From contig OY987243.1 in assembly GCA_963920765.1 (NCBI GenBank), positions 10,292,001 to 10,356,000 of the forward strand: a stretch of 64,000 nt of DNA. The letters run 5' to 3'. How positions within the stretch are numbered: the stretch's first letter is position 1; each line of letters starts with the position of its first letter. The position numbers and the translations under genes were made by a program. Shown here piece after piece: positions 11,640-22,802 of this stretch. The notes beneath the pieces are model-generated. The model worked only from the letters and a program-made list of their open reading frames with translations, did not search any database and was not told the origin of the DNA. The stretch comes from Ulota crispa. Taxonomy: Eukaryota; Streptophyta; Bryopsida; Orthotrichales; Orthotrichaceae.

Positions 11640-11770
11640 GTGCAAACTCTCACTTTTACTTTTACTTTTACTTTTACTTTAATCTTTACTTTTACTTTAA
11701 TCTTTACTTTTACTTTTGTTTTACTTTTCACTTTTCACTTTCACTTTCACTTTTACTTCTCCTCTTCCTT
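11640..11770 (+). repeat. CTTTTA microsatellite upstream of IWS1
   Basis: Degenerate tandem CTTTTA/CTTTAAT/CTTTTCA repeats lie about 250-380 bp before the IWS1 start codon. A pyrimidine tract like this can lie in a promoter or leader. The ORF across it is low-complexity and not a gene. Confidence 0.75.
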
Positions 11771-12022
11771 TTACTTTTGCTTATTTGAATCCTTGTATGT
11801 ATATAAGTCTGAGGTGAATTCGGAGACCTTCTTTATTAACTACAGCATCGTTGGTGTCAATCACAGTGTTACAGCGCAATCTCTTTGCTTGTTTTCGTGA
11901 TTAGCATTTTATTTACCACTTCAATTCGTTCAGTGGGCAATTAGGGTTTGCTGCGTGTCGGCATTGCAGTAACTGCCGGGCACGAAGAAAGGTGCAGGAT
12001 TGGTGATAAGGTTTTTGCTAGA

Positions 12023-13471
12023 ATGGGCAAGTCCAGGGAAGGATCGCTGAATTCGGCTTATTCCGCAGGAAAGCGCATTGGCATCACGCGGGCTCTCAGA
12101 CTTGTGGACGACGAATCCGAAGAGGACGAAGACATGATTCGCTCCAAGGAGGTAGAAGCAGAACCCGAGAAGGGGGAGGATCAGAAGGCTGGGAAACGGC
12201 GGAAACGGTTGATAAAGAAGGCTGTGGTGGAGGAGTCGGACCATGAGGAACGGGGCGGACAGCATGAGGAGGTGGAGTCGGAATGGTCGGAGGAGGAGGA
12301 GGAGGAGCTCGTGTGGAAGCGGAGTTCGAAGAGGCAGCGTGTGGAGGATAGGGTTACAGATGTGTCCAGGGAGAAAGAGAAAGTTGGAAAGGTGAGCACC
12401 AGGAGTAAGAAAGGAGAGAAGGAGATGAAGGAGATGTGGGACACGGTGGCAGGCAATGGCGATGAGTCCGGGGAAGACGACGATAAGTTCATTGACGACG
12501 AAGGCGTGCCTGAGGAAGACCGTGTTGTGTACAGTGATGGGGAGGAATCGGATCAGGATCGACGTCACCCTGAGGCCGAGGAGGACGACGAGAGGTTCTT
12601 CGGGAGGTGGAAGAAGAATAAGAAAAAACCGGAGCGGACGCCGGAAGAAATCGGCATGTTTGTGGAGCAGTTCATGACAAAGGTAGATGTTGCAGCAGAA
12701 ACGGATGCGGATCTGAATCGGAAATCAAAGCCTGCGATTGAGAAGTTGAAAATGCTGTCGGAGCTTTGGACTGTGCTGCAGCAGCGGCAGTCGCAAATGG
12801 AGTTTCTAGACCGAGGCGTGCTGTGCTCTCTGAAGAACTAGCTGGAGCCTCTTCCCGACGGGTCCTTACCCAACATGAACATCCGGACCACCCTGTTGAA
12901 GCTCCTCACGGATCTCCCCATCGACGTGGAGCAGTTCGAGCGGCGGGATCAGCTGAAAAAGAGCGGGCTTGGAAAGGTGGTCATGTTTCTTTCTCGTTTA
13001 CCGGAGGAGACACCCGCCAACAAGAAGCTGGCAAGGGATCTGGTGGATAAATGGAGCCGGCCTCTTTTCCAGAAGAGCACGAGGTACGAAGATCTACGCA
13101 CTTATGATGAGGATCGACCTCTGCCACGGAGAACGCCTGTGAAAAACCCCCCCGTGAAAGCGCCCGTCAAAGCTCCCGTCAAAGCTCCCGTCAAAGCTCC
13201 CGCCAAAGCTCCCCTGAAGCGTGCAAACATCGACAGGGGAGATGACCTGGATATACTTCAAGGTCAGAAGGAAGTGAAGCGGGGCAATCCCAGGTACAGG
13301 CAACGCGCTTCCCGACCCAAAGCTCTTGCTCTGGACTTCGTCCGACGCCCCGAGTCGAAGGTCGATCCTCAGGAGTTTCAGAACAGGGCACGGCAGAAGT
13401 GTCAATCCGAGAAGCACATGAAGATGAATAAGAAACTGCAGCAAATGAAAACGACCAAGACGAGCATGTAA
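12023..13471 (+). pseudogene. IWS1: IWS1 elongation factor homologue with one amber codon
   Basis: IWS1 binds Spt6 and RNA polymerase II in the nucleus and supports elongation, mRNA processing and, in plants, brassinosteroid-responsive transcription. From ATG 12023 the frame runs 482 codons. The acidic, low-complexity N-terminal half has EEEEEE-type stretches and basic KKNKKKPERTPEEIG. The conserved IWS1/TFIIS-N-like domain follows (SELWTVLQQRQSQMEFLDRG, then LEPLPDGSLPN, SGLGKVVMFLSRLPEETP, LVDKWSRPLFQKSTRYEDL). A TAG at 12839-12841 sits where plant homologues have Trp in LKNWLEPLPDG. Nothing else breaks the frame. The C-terminus ends KLQQMKTTKTSM, shorter than the plant tail. GTAAGG overlaps the stop, so a last exon is possible. 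It may be a recent pseudogene, an intron-poor retrocopy or a base error. An ATG at 12875 could restart translation. Confidence 0.85.
13130..13215 (+). repeat. KAPV-coding 12-bp minisatellite in IWS1
   Basis: Tandem 12-bp units (AAAGCTCCCGTC) encode KAPVKAPVKAPVKAPAKAP in the C-terminal half of the IWS1 frame. The units are almost identical in DNA, so the expansion is recent. The resulting basic Pro/Ala linker lies after the folded domain. Confidence 0.85.
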
Positions 13472-14092
13472 GGCCTCAAATGCCCCTTTCTTGGGGCTTT
13501 GGGGAGCAACATTTTCGGGAGTGGGCTCCATGGAAGTGCAAAAAAGTCTCGCATGAGAACTGATACAAGCCATTTCTCTGCGCTGCTTGCCGCCATGCAG
13601 TGTTCAGATCACATCACCTCCAATGACCCTAAGTTATGGGAGAGACTGGAGCGAACTTGAATTCTAGGTCCAGATTGAAAGTTTTACAAGTCCGTGTGTG
13701 CAGGACTTGAAAAATGTCGCATATACCGTCTCCTTGAACGGTTTTTTATGGGATACAACCCAACAGACAATTGACCTTGCCATTCTACATTGGAAGTTTC
13801 TACTTTTTTTTCAGTAAAGAAGTAAATTGGTTGAATCTGTGCTCTCGAAAATTAACATCTGGTTTTTGTGCTGTATCAAAGTTTTCTATTTTGGTCGTCC
13901 CCCCTTCTTGTGTCTTTCTGTACTACAAACTTGTTTGTTTTTTATGCTGTAAAATGCTAGGAATTTGCAAATTGCTAAGAGTCTCAATGCCTAGAATCGT
14001 TCTACTTCGATCTACTTCGAGACGTAAATGCATAAAGATGCGTCCTGTCGCTTGTGTCTCGTTTACGGTGTCAGGTTTACAGACCCATTCCC

Positions 14093-14190
14093 GACCCCTT
14101 TGCAATTCCGACTCCTATATACCCGGGGTGCTAATTTCAGAACTGAAATTAGCACCCGGTGTACATACGGGTCGGAATTGCAAAGGGGTC
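14093..14190. mobile_element. Nearly complete 98-bp hairpin element
   Basis: GACCCCTTTGCAATTCCGAC at the left is inverted as GTCGGAATTGCAAAGGGGTC at the right. The centre GGTGCTAATTTCAG/CTGAAATTAGCACC pairs with a loop of almost zero. Its CAATTCCG...TACCC layout is shared with the left end of the element at 18929. Confidence 0.75.
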
Positions 14191-14270
14191 TGGAATCTAA
14201 CTTAAGTTGTTTCATATTTTTTGGAGTTTTGTAGAATTAGTTATGAAATTTTGAAGTGAAAAGGTCATAG

Positions 14271-14380
14271 GGCTCTAAAATGGTGAACTTCTTCAAATGT
14301 ACATGATTTGTACATGTTGAAGGGTTATGAAAAACATGTAAAAATGAAGTACATTTGAAGAAGTGCACCATTTTAGAGCC
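14271..14380. mobile_element. Foldback hairpin with about 32-bp arms
   Basis: GGCTCTAAAATGGTGAACTT...CAAATGTAC pairs with GTACATTTG...GCACCATTTTAGAGCC around a loop of about 45 bases. The arms have one or two mismatches. The shape resembles MITE-derived microRNA or siRNA precursors. Confidence 0.65.
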
Positions 14381-14460
14381 TGTACACTTATAGAACCTCC
14401 TACCTTACATTTGTGCAAGTCTAAGTAACCTCAATACAAGAATCTGAATTCACAAGGTTG

Positions 14461-14709
14461 GCTTAGTTTATTGCACATACATCAATGTGGGCCCAAGGAG
14501 GAAAAGCTCAAGTTTTTTTCTAAACAAGAATAATAGTAATAATAGTAATAATGCGTCTCATTTTTTCTTTGGTTCAATTGTATTCTCCTCTAAGGTCCCA
14601 GACTAAAAATCAGTAAATATTTAAACTCTCACATTTTCTTGGTAGATGGAAAAAACAATGTTTTTCCATCTTGGCCCCACATCAATGTACGTGCAGTAAA
14701 TTGAGCTAG
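14461..14709. mobile_element. MITE with about 35-bp inverted ends
   Basis: TTTATTGCACATACATCAAT at about 14468 and its diverged inverse, ending TACGTGCAGTAAA (to about 14700), frame about 250 bp of non-coding sequence. The mismatch level suggests moderate age. Confidence 0.55.
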
Positions 14710-15363
14710 TGGCATGTACTTGAATGCATGCATAGGAAATTCAATTCATGAAAAGCTCTATAGGTTGACTTCCCTTCTACTTGTCCTCCTTGCCTTTGCT
14801 AGGCAGGAGAGGCAATCCAAAGGTGAGTTCTTCAAGTTTAGTTCATACTAGTTGTCAGACAAAACACAAAAATTGGCATCTTGTCTAATGTTTCATCCTT
14901 TAGGATTACTTTGACGTCATCTTGTTGTTGGGTGTGCTATTTTAGAAGTATTTCTCTATGAGCCAAGTTTGGCACCACCCTAGGAGCAAGCCCCAAAATT
15001 TCACTATCTTGTCCACTGACATGGACATTTAGGTTGGTGACATGGCAAGTTGAAGTACAGGACAAACCTTAAGTGTGAACCCTTTGACAAATAAAACTTG
15101 ATATTTCAACCAATGAAGTTTGAGATTATTTTGTCCAATTGCTAATCTAAACCAAACCTAGTATACACAAAGCCTGGGTCCATCTTTTCTAGTATCCCTT
15201 CTTTTCCCTTAGCTCCAACTTTTTATTCTTAAGAAAAAGATGAAAATCTGTCCTTGTTGTGGAGTTGTTCATTTTTACCCAACTTAACTATGCTTGACTA
15301 GTTGAGGGTCTCTAAATCTGAACAATTGTTTAAATTTCCTAATTCAACTTACTGGGGTTTGTG

Positions 15364-15594
15364 GTTAACCCATGAACAGCCCAAAAGCCCTTTGCGGCTG
15401 TATGTACATATATATTTGAGTTACTCTAAGGGTTTTCCCAAAAAAATTATGCACCCACCATCATACAACCCTTCAATATGTATGGTTGTAACACTTAATT
15501 TCTAGCTGATTCAAACTTACAAATATTAGTTGCGACCATATTTGGTACCGTATCTCTAGAGCCCAAGGGCCCTTCAAGGATTAATGCCAAAATT
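15364..15594 (-). mobile_element. Family A MITE, copy 2 (inverted)
   Basis: It starts TTAACCCATGAACAGCCC and ends GGGCCCTTCAAGGATTAA. Inner words such as CCTTCAATATGTATGGTTGT and ACCATATTTGGTACCGTA are the inverse of copy 1 at 9540. TTAA is kept at both edges. Confidence 0.7.
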
Positions 15595-15762
15595 GTTGCA
15601 TTTCTCTGTATATAGTTTTCAAATTTTTTACCCAGGGTTCACTCCAAGGATTTGGAAAAAATTGGGAAAAATGTACCAATGGCTTTTCATTTACTAAAAA
15701 AATCCACCTTTGAATTGCCTTTGATGTGCGGCTTTGTTGTCTTGCATTTGTTCAAATATACT

Positions 15763-16086
15763 TAAGGTAGGAACACCCATAAGCATTAGTGTCCCCATAA
15801 CCGTTAGTCCGTCACCTCTAAAATTTAAGAAAATTTGTGGAAGTAAATGGATGTAATTACAAGGATATACAACATGTGAACATGAAATCTTAATGTTGGT
15901 TATGGGTGCAAAGACAATTTGCTCTTTAAAAATTCATAACTTATTCTTACACTATCCAAATAATACATTTGAAAGTGCAAACTCATTTTTTTCTGTTCCT
16001 AATAAGACCTTATAATTTGCTAGATGTTTATTAATAGTCATCTTGTTCAAAACCCTTAATTTGACGCTTATGGGTGCTTCTACCTT
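15763..16086 (+). mobile_element. Family C MITE, copy 2
   Basis: TAAGGTAGGAACACCCATAA on the left and GCTTATGGGTGCTTCTACCTTA-type end on the right. The interior matches 8396-8640 (GTAATTACAAGGATATACAA, CTCTTTAAAAATTCATAAC). About 325 bp, without the nested foldback seen in copy 1. Confidence 0.75.
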
Positions 16087-16345
16087 AGTACAGTATTGCC
16101 CATGTTCCATCTCTCCTAATTCAACTCCATCTCCTTAGCTTTGTTGCAGTGTAAACTGGGTAGGAATTTTTTTTGAAAATTTTTAAGCTAATCCTCTTAT
16201 CATGCAAGAGGTGGATTTATTCATTTGGCTAAAACCTAAAAATATCAGTTTGGAGCAGCTAAAGTCTTTAATTCATGTGTTTGTTTGATTTTCTCCTAAT
16301 TGATTGAATTTTGCTTGTCACTCTAGTTTCCATATTTTTTGTCAA

Positions 16346-16431
16346 GGTGGAGAAACCTCGGGACTGCGACGCCGAAATCCTGACCAGAATAAAGTACAAA
16401 GCAGTGCTTGAAATTGCTGCAATTCTCTGAA
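16346..16431 (+). other. Exon-like stretch of unknown origin
   Basis: After TTTTTTGTCAAG, a GC-richer run reads VEKPRDCDAEILTRIKYKAV and then LEIAAIL before a stop. It stands out in composition from its AT-rich surroundings. I do not recognise it. It could be an orphan exon or a captured gene fragment. Confidence 0.25.
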
Positions 16432-17553
16432 TTCAACCAACCTTTAAATTCTTTGATAGAGAGTACTTCGTTGTCCACTGCACATTTGGAGGATATTTTG
16501 AGGGAAGAAAAATTAGTGGCTAGAACCTATAGCAATTTTTTGTCAAAAACTCAAACTTTGAATTCAATGCTTTGGAAATTCTTGCGCGGTCATTGCTTAT
16601 GTTCTTTGGCTCTAAAATCTCCACTTATTGAAGTGTGCCCACTTTATATTAGAGCCCAGGTCCAATTTCAAGTTTGCTCAACTTACATTTTTGTTGGCCA
16701 TCCCTTGGCTCCAAGTTTTGGTTAGGTTCTAATGTAAAGACTTTAGGTTCAATTGATGATTGGATTTCAAGTTAATATGTCAAGTCCATGTTCTTAGATT
16801 GATTTGATGCTTTGTGATGACTCAAGTATTTTGATGACCTAATTTTTAACAACAAATTTTGGTGCATAAGCAATTGTGTCATCAACAAGACCAACTAGAC
16901 TAAGTTGGTTTAAACTAGTGATTGGACAAAATTATCTCAAACGTCATTGGTTATAATATTAGTTTTGTTTATTGAAGCGTTCACACTTAGGGTTTGTTTA
17001 GTACTTCAACTTGTCAAGTCACCAACCAATAGAATCACATCAATAGATAAGATTGTGAAGATTTGAGGTTGCAATTAGGGTGACTCTAAACTTGTTTGAT
17101 AGATGAACACTCCTCCTTTGTTGCAACGTTCTTCTTCAACACTCCTAAATAATGTGAAAATACTTTGAAGGATGAAAGACCGGACGAGATAACACCTTTT
17201 GTGTTTCATGCAATCGCGAGTCTGAACCAAGCCTAACCCATAGTACAAAGCCATAAGGCCCAAATGATAACCTAATTTGAGAGTTCAATCAATCCTGTTA
17301 GTTTGTTTTAATGGTTCTTAAATTGAATCAATATTTAGGCCCTAGTATGAAATGGCCCTTAGTCACCTTGTTGAAAGTGGTGTTGCTTATATCAAATGCA
17401 GAGCAAACTCAAAATTTACAAGGGAAGCAAAGCTCTCATTTATGCAAGTCAGATTCCGTGTTTTTTTTAATTCATGAGATGTTTTTGATGTGTCCCATGT
17501 TTCAAACTTTACATGATTGACCAACTTCCACTCCAAAAAAAAGGAGAAGATTT

Positions 17554-17929
17554 GGGGGCGGTTCACAGTATGTTTCATCTCCCACATCTCATTGAAATTT
17601 GCTAATTTGATTAGTGTGAAGCCAAAATTTGGGCCTTGGTGTTTCACGTTTAGTCCCAAGTTTCATGGCTTGGTTCATTGCATTCTGTTTACATGGTAAC
17701 ATTTTTTGGAAGTTTTGGCACAAATGAAGTTGGGACTTCACTCAAAGTTTTGGTCGATCATGTTGTTAAACCCAACTTTTAGCCCAATTTCCTAATGTTA
17801 TTACATGAAATTTTGATGGCTTTCTTTAGTACTCCTTTTATGTCCTGAATGATCCAATAAAGCTGGAATTTCACATAGAGGTGGGGCTTACAAAGATGGA
17901 ACATGGGACATAGTGTGAACCACCCCTTA
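17554..17929. mobile_element. Family F MITE, complete copy
   Basis: GGGGCGGTTCACAGTATG on the left faces CATAGTGTGAACCACCCC on the right. About 375 bp, non-coding. It gives the reference end (GTGTGAACCACC) used to recognise the copy interrupted by the CACTA element. Confidence 0.65.
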
Positions 17930-19011
17930 GACTCCCAAAGGCCCAAGTCTAGGATTATTTGTTCAATTTTTTCTTTGCAATATTAAGGTGGCATTAAGAA
18001 TTTTCTATTGTTTTATATACTTGTTGACCAAAACCTGCATTGTTCTACTTTGATTGTGATTATGTTAATTTTTTCACCAAATTCTTATTTTTCACAATAA
18101 AGCTTTTCAAATCATGCCCACTTATTTGTTATAGGGGTAAACTATCAGGTTGTTCAATATAAAACAAATATCAAATGGGATATAGAGATAAGGTCAAAAC
18201 TCATAAAATAATTATAAATAAGGACACATCCTCTATACTACCATTGTCCTTCATTCTTCACTCACTTGTTATTAACCACCACTTGTCACCATTGATCCCA
18301 ATTGCTTGATAGTCATTGCTAACCACTTTGTCTCTAATCACCCAACTTTTGGTATTTCAAAGAATCTGACACTATGTGTGACAGTTTCCACAATACACTT
18401 GATCCTTAAGTGCAATTTCATAGTGGTTGACCCTTTTGACGTGCAAACCTTGTAATTTGCCAAATAATAGGCCAAGGCAAGTGGCATTGAAAAATGCATT
18501 TTGTTTTTAATGCCCATGTTTGCAAAATCTTCAGTTTTCAAACATCTGGAGCAAGGTGATGGTGTAAAGTGTAGACATTTCCATCCTGAAGATGAGTGCG
18601 TGAGGCAAGGGAATATAAACACGTGGGTGATTGATTGCGCGTAGTCATTTCAGTTGCAACTGAAAATTGTTTAAAATTGTTCGGTAACCAACCTTGCAAA
18701 GGATTAAATACGGTAATCTTCTTTAGGAGTTTAGAACTTGGAGTGTTTGGGGAGCTTTTGAGCTTCACTGCAAGGAACTTTTCCTACTAGTCACAATCTT
18801 ACCTCATTTTGACATTGCATGAAGTGGTCTTCTAGCTAAATCAAGGTATAAAGAAACTAACAATGTCTGAAACCACGTGCAGCAACGTTACAGAACTTGC
18901 GAGAAGAGATGAAAAAGAAGACTATGGTATACATACCCATTCTTAAGCATTGTCCCAATTCCGTCCCTGTGTACCCACGGTGGTCATTTTTGTTCTAAAA
19001 TGACCACCTTG

Positions 19012-19610
19012 TAAGGTAAGAGCACCCATAAGCGTCATTTTAAGGGTTTTGAACATGACAAGTATTAAGATAACCTAAAAAAGAAAAACAATTTTTAGAA
19101 TTTTTTTTGTACTTATTCTAAAAGGTTTAAATAAATAATAAAAATAATATTTCCACAATTTGTAAAGGAAAAAACTCCATCTTTTGGCTTAATAATTAGA
19201 ACTTTTTAATGCAATAATATAATTATTCTCATATCTTACATAATGAAAAGATATATATAAAAATATATATATATTTATACAATCTATTTTATCAAGCAAA
19301 GTCAAATATGGTAAAGATTTAAAATAATTTAAGACTTTCCATTGATTAAAATAAACAACTGGCAAATTACAGGATCATGTTATGAACAGAAAAATATTGA
19401 GTGCACATTCGAGTGTGCTATTTGGATACTAAGAGAATAAGTTGTGAATTTTTAAAGAGCAAACTGCCATTGCACCCATAACCAACACTAAGGTTTCATG
19501 TTCACATGTTGTACATCCTTGTATTTACATCTATTCATTTCCATGGATTTTCCAAGATTGCAGAGGTGATGGTTATGGGGACACTAATGCTTATGGGTGT
19601 TCCTACCTTA
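19012..19610 (-). mobile_element. Family C MITE, copy 3 (inverted, nested)
   Basis: TAAGGTAAGAGCACCCATAA on the left and GCTTATGGGTGTTCCTACCTTA-type end on the right. The inner words TTGTACATCCTTGTATTTAC and GAATTTTTAAAGAGC are the inverse of copies 1 and 2. It holds about 250 bp of extra AT-rich sequence in the middle and interrupts the foldback at 18929. Confidence 0.75.
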
Positions 19611-19642
19611 TACACTGAAATGACCACCCTAGATACACTAAA

Positions 19643-19780
19643 ATGAGCATCATGGGTATATTGAAATGAGCATCATGGGTATATTGAAATGAGCATCATG
19701 GGTATATTGAAATGAGCATCATGGGTATATTGAAATGAGCATCATGGGTATATTGAAATGAGCATCATGGGTATATTGAA
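19643..19780 (+). repeat. Six perfect 23-bp tandem repeats
   Basis: The unit begins ATGAGCATCATGGGTATATT. Six identical copies at exact 23-bp spacing are followed by a degenerate seventh (ATGACCAACTTGGG). Identity across units indicates very recent expansion. Confidence 0.95.
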
Positions 19781-19857
19781 ATGACCAACTTGGGTACATA
19801 AGGACAAAATTGAGACAATGGTCAAGAGTGGGTATACTTATCTTAAAGAGGGTTAAC

Positions 19858-20082
19858 CCCTGAAGGGCCCTCGGGCTTTGGAGCTACAGTACCAAATATG
19901 ATTGCAATTAATGTTTAGAAGTTTGAATTAGTTGAAAATTAAGTGTTACAACCATACATATTGAAAGATTGTATGATGGTGAATGCATAAAAAAATGGAA
20001 AAGCCCTCAAAGCAACTCAAATACGTCTGTACATACGACCATACATACGGCCGCAAAGGGCTTTCGTGACGTTCAGTAGTTA
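19858..20082 (+). mobile_element. Family A MITE, copy 3
   Basis: TTAACCCCTGAAGGGCCCTC on the left. The interior has GGAGCTACAGTACCAAATAT and ACAACCATACATATTGAAAG. The right end, CAGTAGTTAA, is decayed but keeps TTAA. Confidence 0.65.
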
Positions 20083-21057
20083 AAAGACTTCAAAGATTAC
20101 CATACCATCCCAGCAAAAAGCGCTAGAGTGCAAAAGTACGTAATTTCTTGTGTTGTCGAACCATCCTAAAATCTTATTAAGCAATACGATTTACCATAAA
20201 ATCATCTCTAGGAAACGAGAAAATTCTCTTGCAAGTGTCACTGTATGTAGTCATTAAAGAAGCTGCAATTTCTCCAAACCATACCTCTCCAACACATAGA
20301 TCCATTCTCGTTGACATTTTACGACTTCAAGGTCGTTATTGCAAATAAAACGCACTTCCGAACACACCGTTTCCTCCAATAAGCTGAGAATTGCATTGAA
20401 GTCCTAAAACACCTGTCAGAAACCCCCACACAATCAATTGTAAGATCTAAAGCACATAATGAGCCCAGGCAAAATAGAAATTGTCTTCAAAATCAAACCA
20501 TCATACTACTAAAATCACAAGGCCCTCTATAATATCACATATGTACTTTTGTAATGTCACATCTTCAATCTTTGTGATATTATCATATAAATACAATTTG
20601 AAGAAGCATTGAAGTGTTTACTTGCATTCTATCTAATATAGGAAAATCTTAATAAAATTCTAATAGTGAATGCATAGTGTAACAAGCGTCAACCGCTAGT
20701 GTTTATATATATAAGCACATCCTAGGCACCCACTTATCATGAACAAGAATTTCATTGAGCGTGCTTGATTACCCTTGATGTATACAACACCAAAGAAAGA
20801 TAGACAGAAATAGTGGTGCAGGGGACTTCAACAAAACATGATCAAGACTAGTATGACCCATGTCCTATGGACACGACAACCATTGACTTGGGCTCTCAAT
20901 TTCAGGACTTGAGCTCTCAATCCATACTTAATCTTCATGACTTGAGCTCTCAATCCATGTTTAACCATCCTCATAACTTAAATCACTTAACACACACAAC
21001 TAATACAATCCTAACCTATTATATATACAGATGTGCCCATACTTACAATGGAGCGAT

Positions 21058-22802
21058 TTACTCCTCTGCAGCATTGACTGTGATTTCTCCTGCCTCTAAT
21101 CGGGCATAGAATTCCTCCGTCTTGCGGCGCTCGTTCAAATGATGCACTTTCCAGAAAGAGGCAGCTGCCATGCCATACTCGAAACCATCAGAACATACAA
21201 TTTATACTCAGACAATACAAATGTTCACAAAATCAGCATACAATACCAACACCGTAATTGATTGGTCACTCTCGTTGCACGACCAAGAGAATTGACAATT
21301 GACAAGATAAGAAACCTCACGCCTTACAAAACGAACTACCACGGTGAAAATTTCTCTATTGTAACATGCAGGGCGCTGAAATTCCTACCCTAAATATTGC
21401 GTTTAGATTGCCTTAATAATTAGGTTGCCATAGTTATCCCATATCTCATAACTCATCGCATGACCACTAGGAGGCGCATGAATCTCTTCAAACACTAAGA
21501 CATCACATGATTTAGGATTTGGACACCACTAATTTATTTTTCCGCAACTTTGCTGTTGTTTTCAAGCACTTGAAAATATATTTATTGCAATAATTATTGA
21601 TGAATAGTGTTGTAGTATTAGTAAGTATTTATAAGTATTTATAGTGTAAAATGTCAAGAAACTAGTATGGGGCAACCTCAATGCAATATTCAGTGTAGAA
21701 AAGGTACTTAATTTTGTAAAAGATTAGAGGAATAGTTTCTTTCATGTGGTTGACCTTCTTAGCTTTCTTTGCTGTTTAAGCGAATTGATATTTGAATGTT
21801 GTTATATGTGCTAGTTCGTTTGTTTAGACTAGCATTCCGTGATGAGAGTGTTAATTTATTTAATTAACTACCACGATGAACACTTGTATCTTTAAACATG
21901 CAATCGCTAGTGTGATCCTCGCCGTCTCAAGACTAAGAAATCATCGACAACGATAGCCACAAAATTCTTCTCCACTAAACGCAACCACTTGCTACCAAAT
22001 CCCACAAATCATTTCATTCTAGTCCAGACTACTTAAAAAAAACTAACTAGATGCAAACATAAAACTCTACATTAAATAATCTACTTATATAAAAGAATAC
22101 ATGTGCGTTCCAATTAGTAAGAAGAAAGTTGTAAATAAATTCACTGACTAGATCACTAACTCGGATAAACTCACTAGTTTATCAAAGGGTATCTACTTAT
22201 ATAAAAGAATACATGAGCATTTCAACATGGAAGAGAGGGGTACATGTGTAATGTGGTTTACAATAATACTTTACTTTGAATCAATTTGCTAATATTTGTG
22301 AGTTAATAAGATTGCATTTTTCTTAATTGGTCACAATTTAACCCTTAAACATATGAACAACCCTGAACAACCCGTAATAAGCAGTATAATACAATGTATT
22401 TTTCTTGTATTTGGAATGCATCCACACCTTTACTACATTTGAGATCAACAAGAAGTTAGAATATAGATCAATGTTGTTCTAGTGAGGTACTCAAAATTCC
22501 AAATTAAAACTTTTTGTTGATAACAAATGCCAGTTATACAGCATACAGCAACTTACATACTATGTGTTCTAGTTGCTTGACCATTTAAGGGTTAAAATAA
22601 GATTGCTATTGCACCCATTGGTACAACGGGTACCTAAACTAGTAACATTAGAAAAGGGAAGAGAACGTCAGGATCTACGGAGCCACTCACCGAAAATTCC
22701 AAAGCCGATGCCATAGAAAATCTCCCGCAACAAGTTCGGACTCATCTTAGACGCCTGCGCCGCGATGTGCGCGGGTAGCTTGGCTGCTGCTGCAGCAGTC
22801 AT
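21058..22802 (-). CDS. COX5C: Cytochrome c oxidase subunit 5C, two exons
   Basis: Small nuclear-encoded subunit of mitochondrial complex IV, in the inner membrane. Exon 1 is 22802-22691 (37 codons plus one base), followed by a GTGAGT donor. Exon 2 is 21164-21058 after an acceptor GGCAG. The join gives 72 residues: MTAAAAAKLPAHIAAQASKM, then SPNLLREIFYGIGFGIFAAS, FWKVHHLNERRKTEEFYARL and EAGEITVNAAEE. It aligns without gaps to the plant COX5C core (IGMALGLAAGGLWKMHHWNE, RKTRAFYDLLEKGEISV). The hydrophobic YGIGFGIFAASFW forms the single membrane helix. There is no stop, and the length is near the usual 63-64 residues with a slightly longer N-terminus. It looks intact. The 1.5-kb intron holds a MITE. 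Confidence 0.9.
21383..21699. mobile_element. Family E MITE inside COX5C intron
   Basis: CTACCCTAAATATTGCGTTT on the left and GCAATATTCAGTGTAG on the right pair imperfectly. The same end sequences occur at 23720-24014. Its position in the intron leaves both COX5C splice sites free. Confidence 0.55.

Larger units (their letters stand above)
5008..11640. other. Gene-free AT-rich region with dispersed MITEs
   Basis: No coding region could be supported on either strand. The content is AT-rich sequence with several inverted-repeat elements (5945-6824, 8263-8393, 8396-8831, 9540-9770 and 9767-10706, listed separately), homopolymer runs and unassigned sequence. Confidence 0.6.
18929..19849. mobile_element. 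Foldback element with internal 23-bp repeats
   Basis: The outer inverted ends are GTATACATACCCATTCTTAA and its counterpart ending AAGAGTGGGTATAC, extending about 48 bp with moderate mismatch. Inside are palindromic TGGTCATTTT/AAAATGACCA blocks, an array of 23-bp repeats (19643-19780) and a nested family C element (19012-19610). Confidence 0.65.
13472..21057. other. Gene-free region with foldback elements
   Basis: No complete gene is supported between IWS1 and COX5C. Separately listed are foldbacks at 14093, 14271 and 14461, MITE copies at 15364, 15763, 17554, 18929 and 19858, and one exon-like stretch at 16346. The rest is AT-rich unassigned sequence. Confidence 0.6.

Noticed and set aside
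12181-12568. Long antisense ORFs across IWS1
   Set aside because: Caused by the Glu/Asp-rich codon bias of the sense strand.
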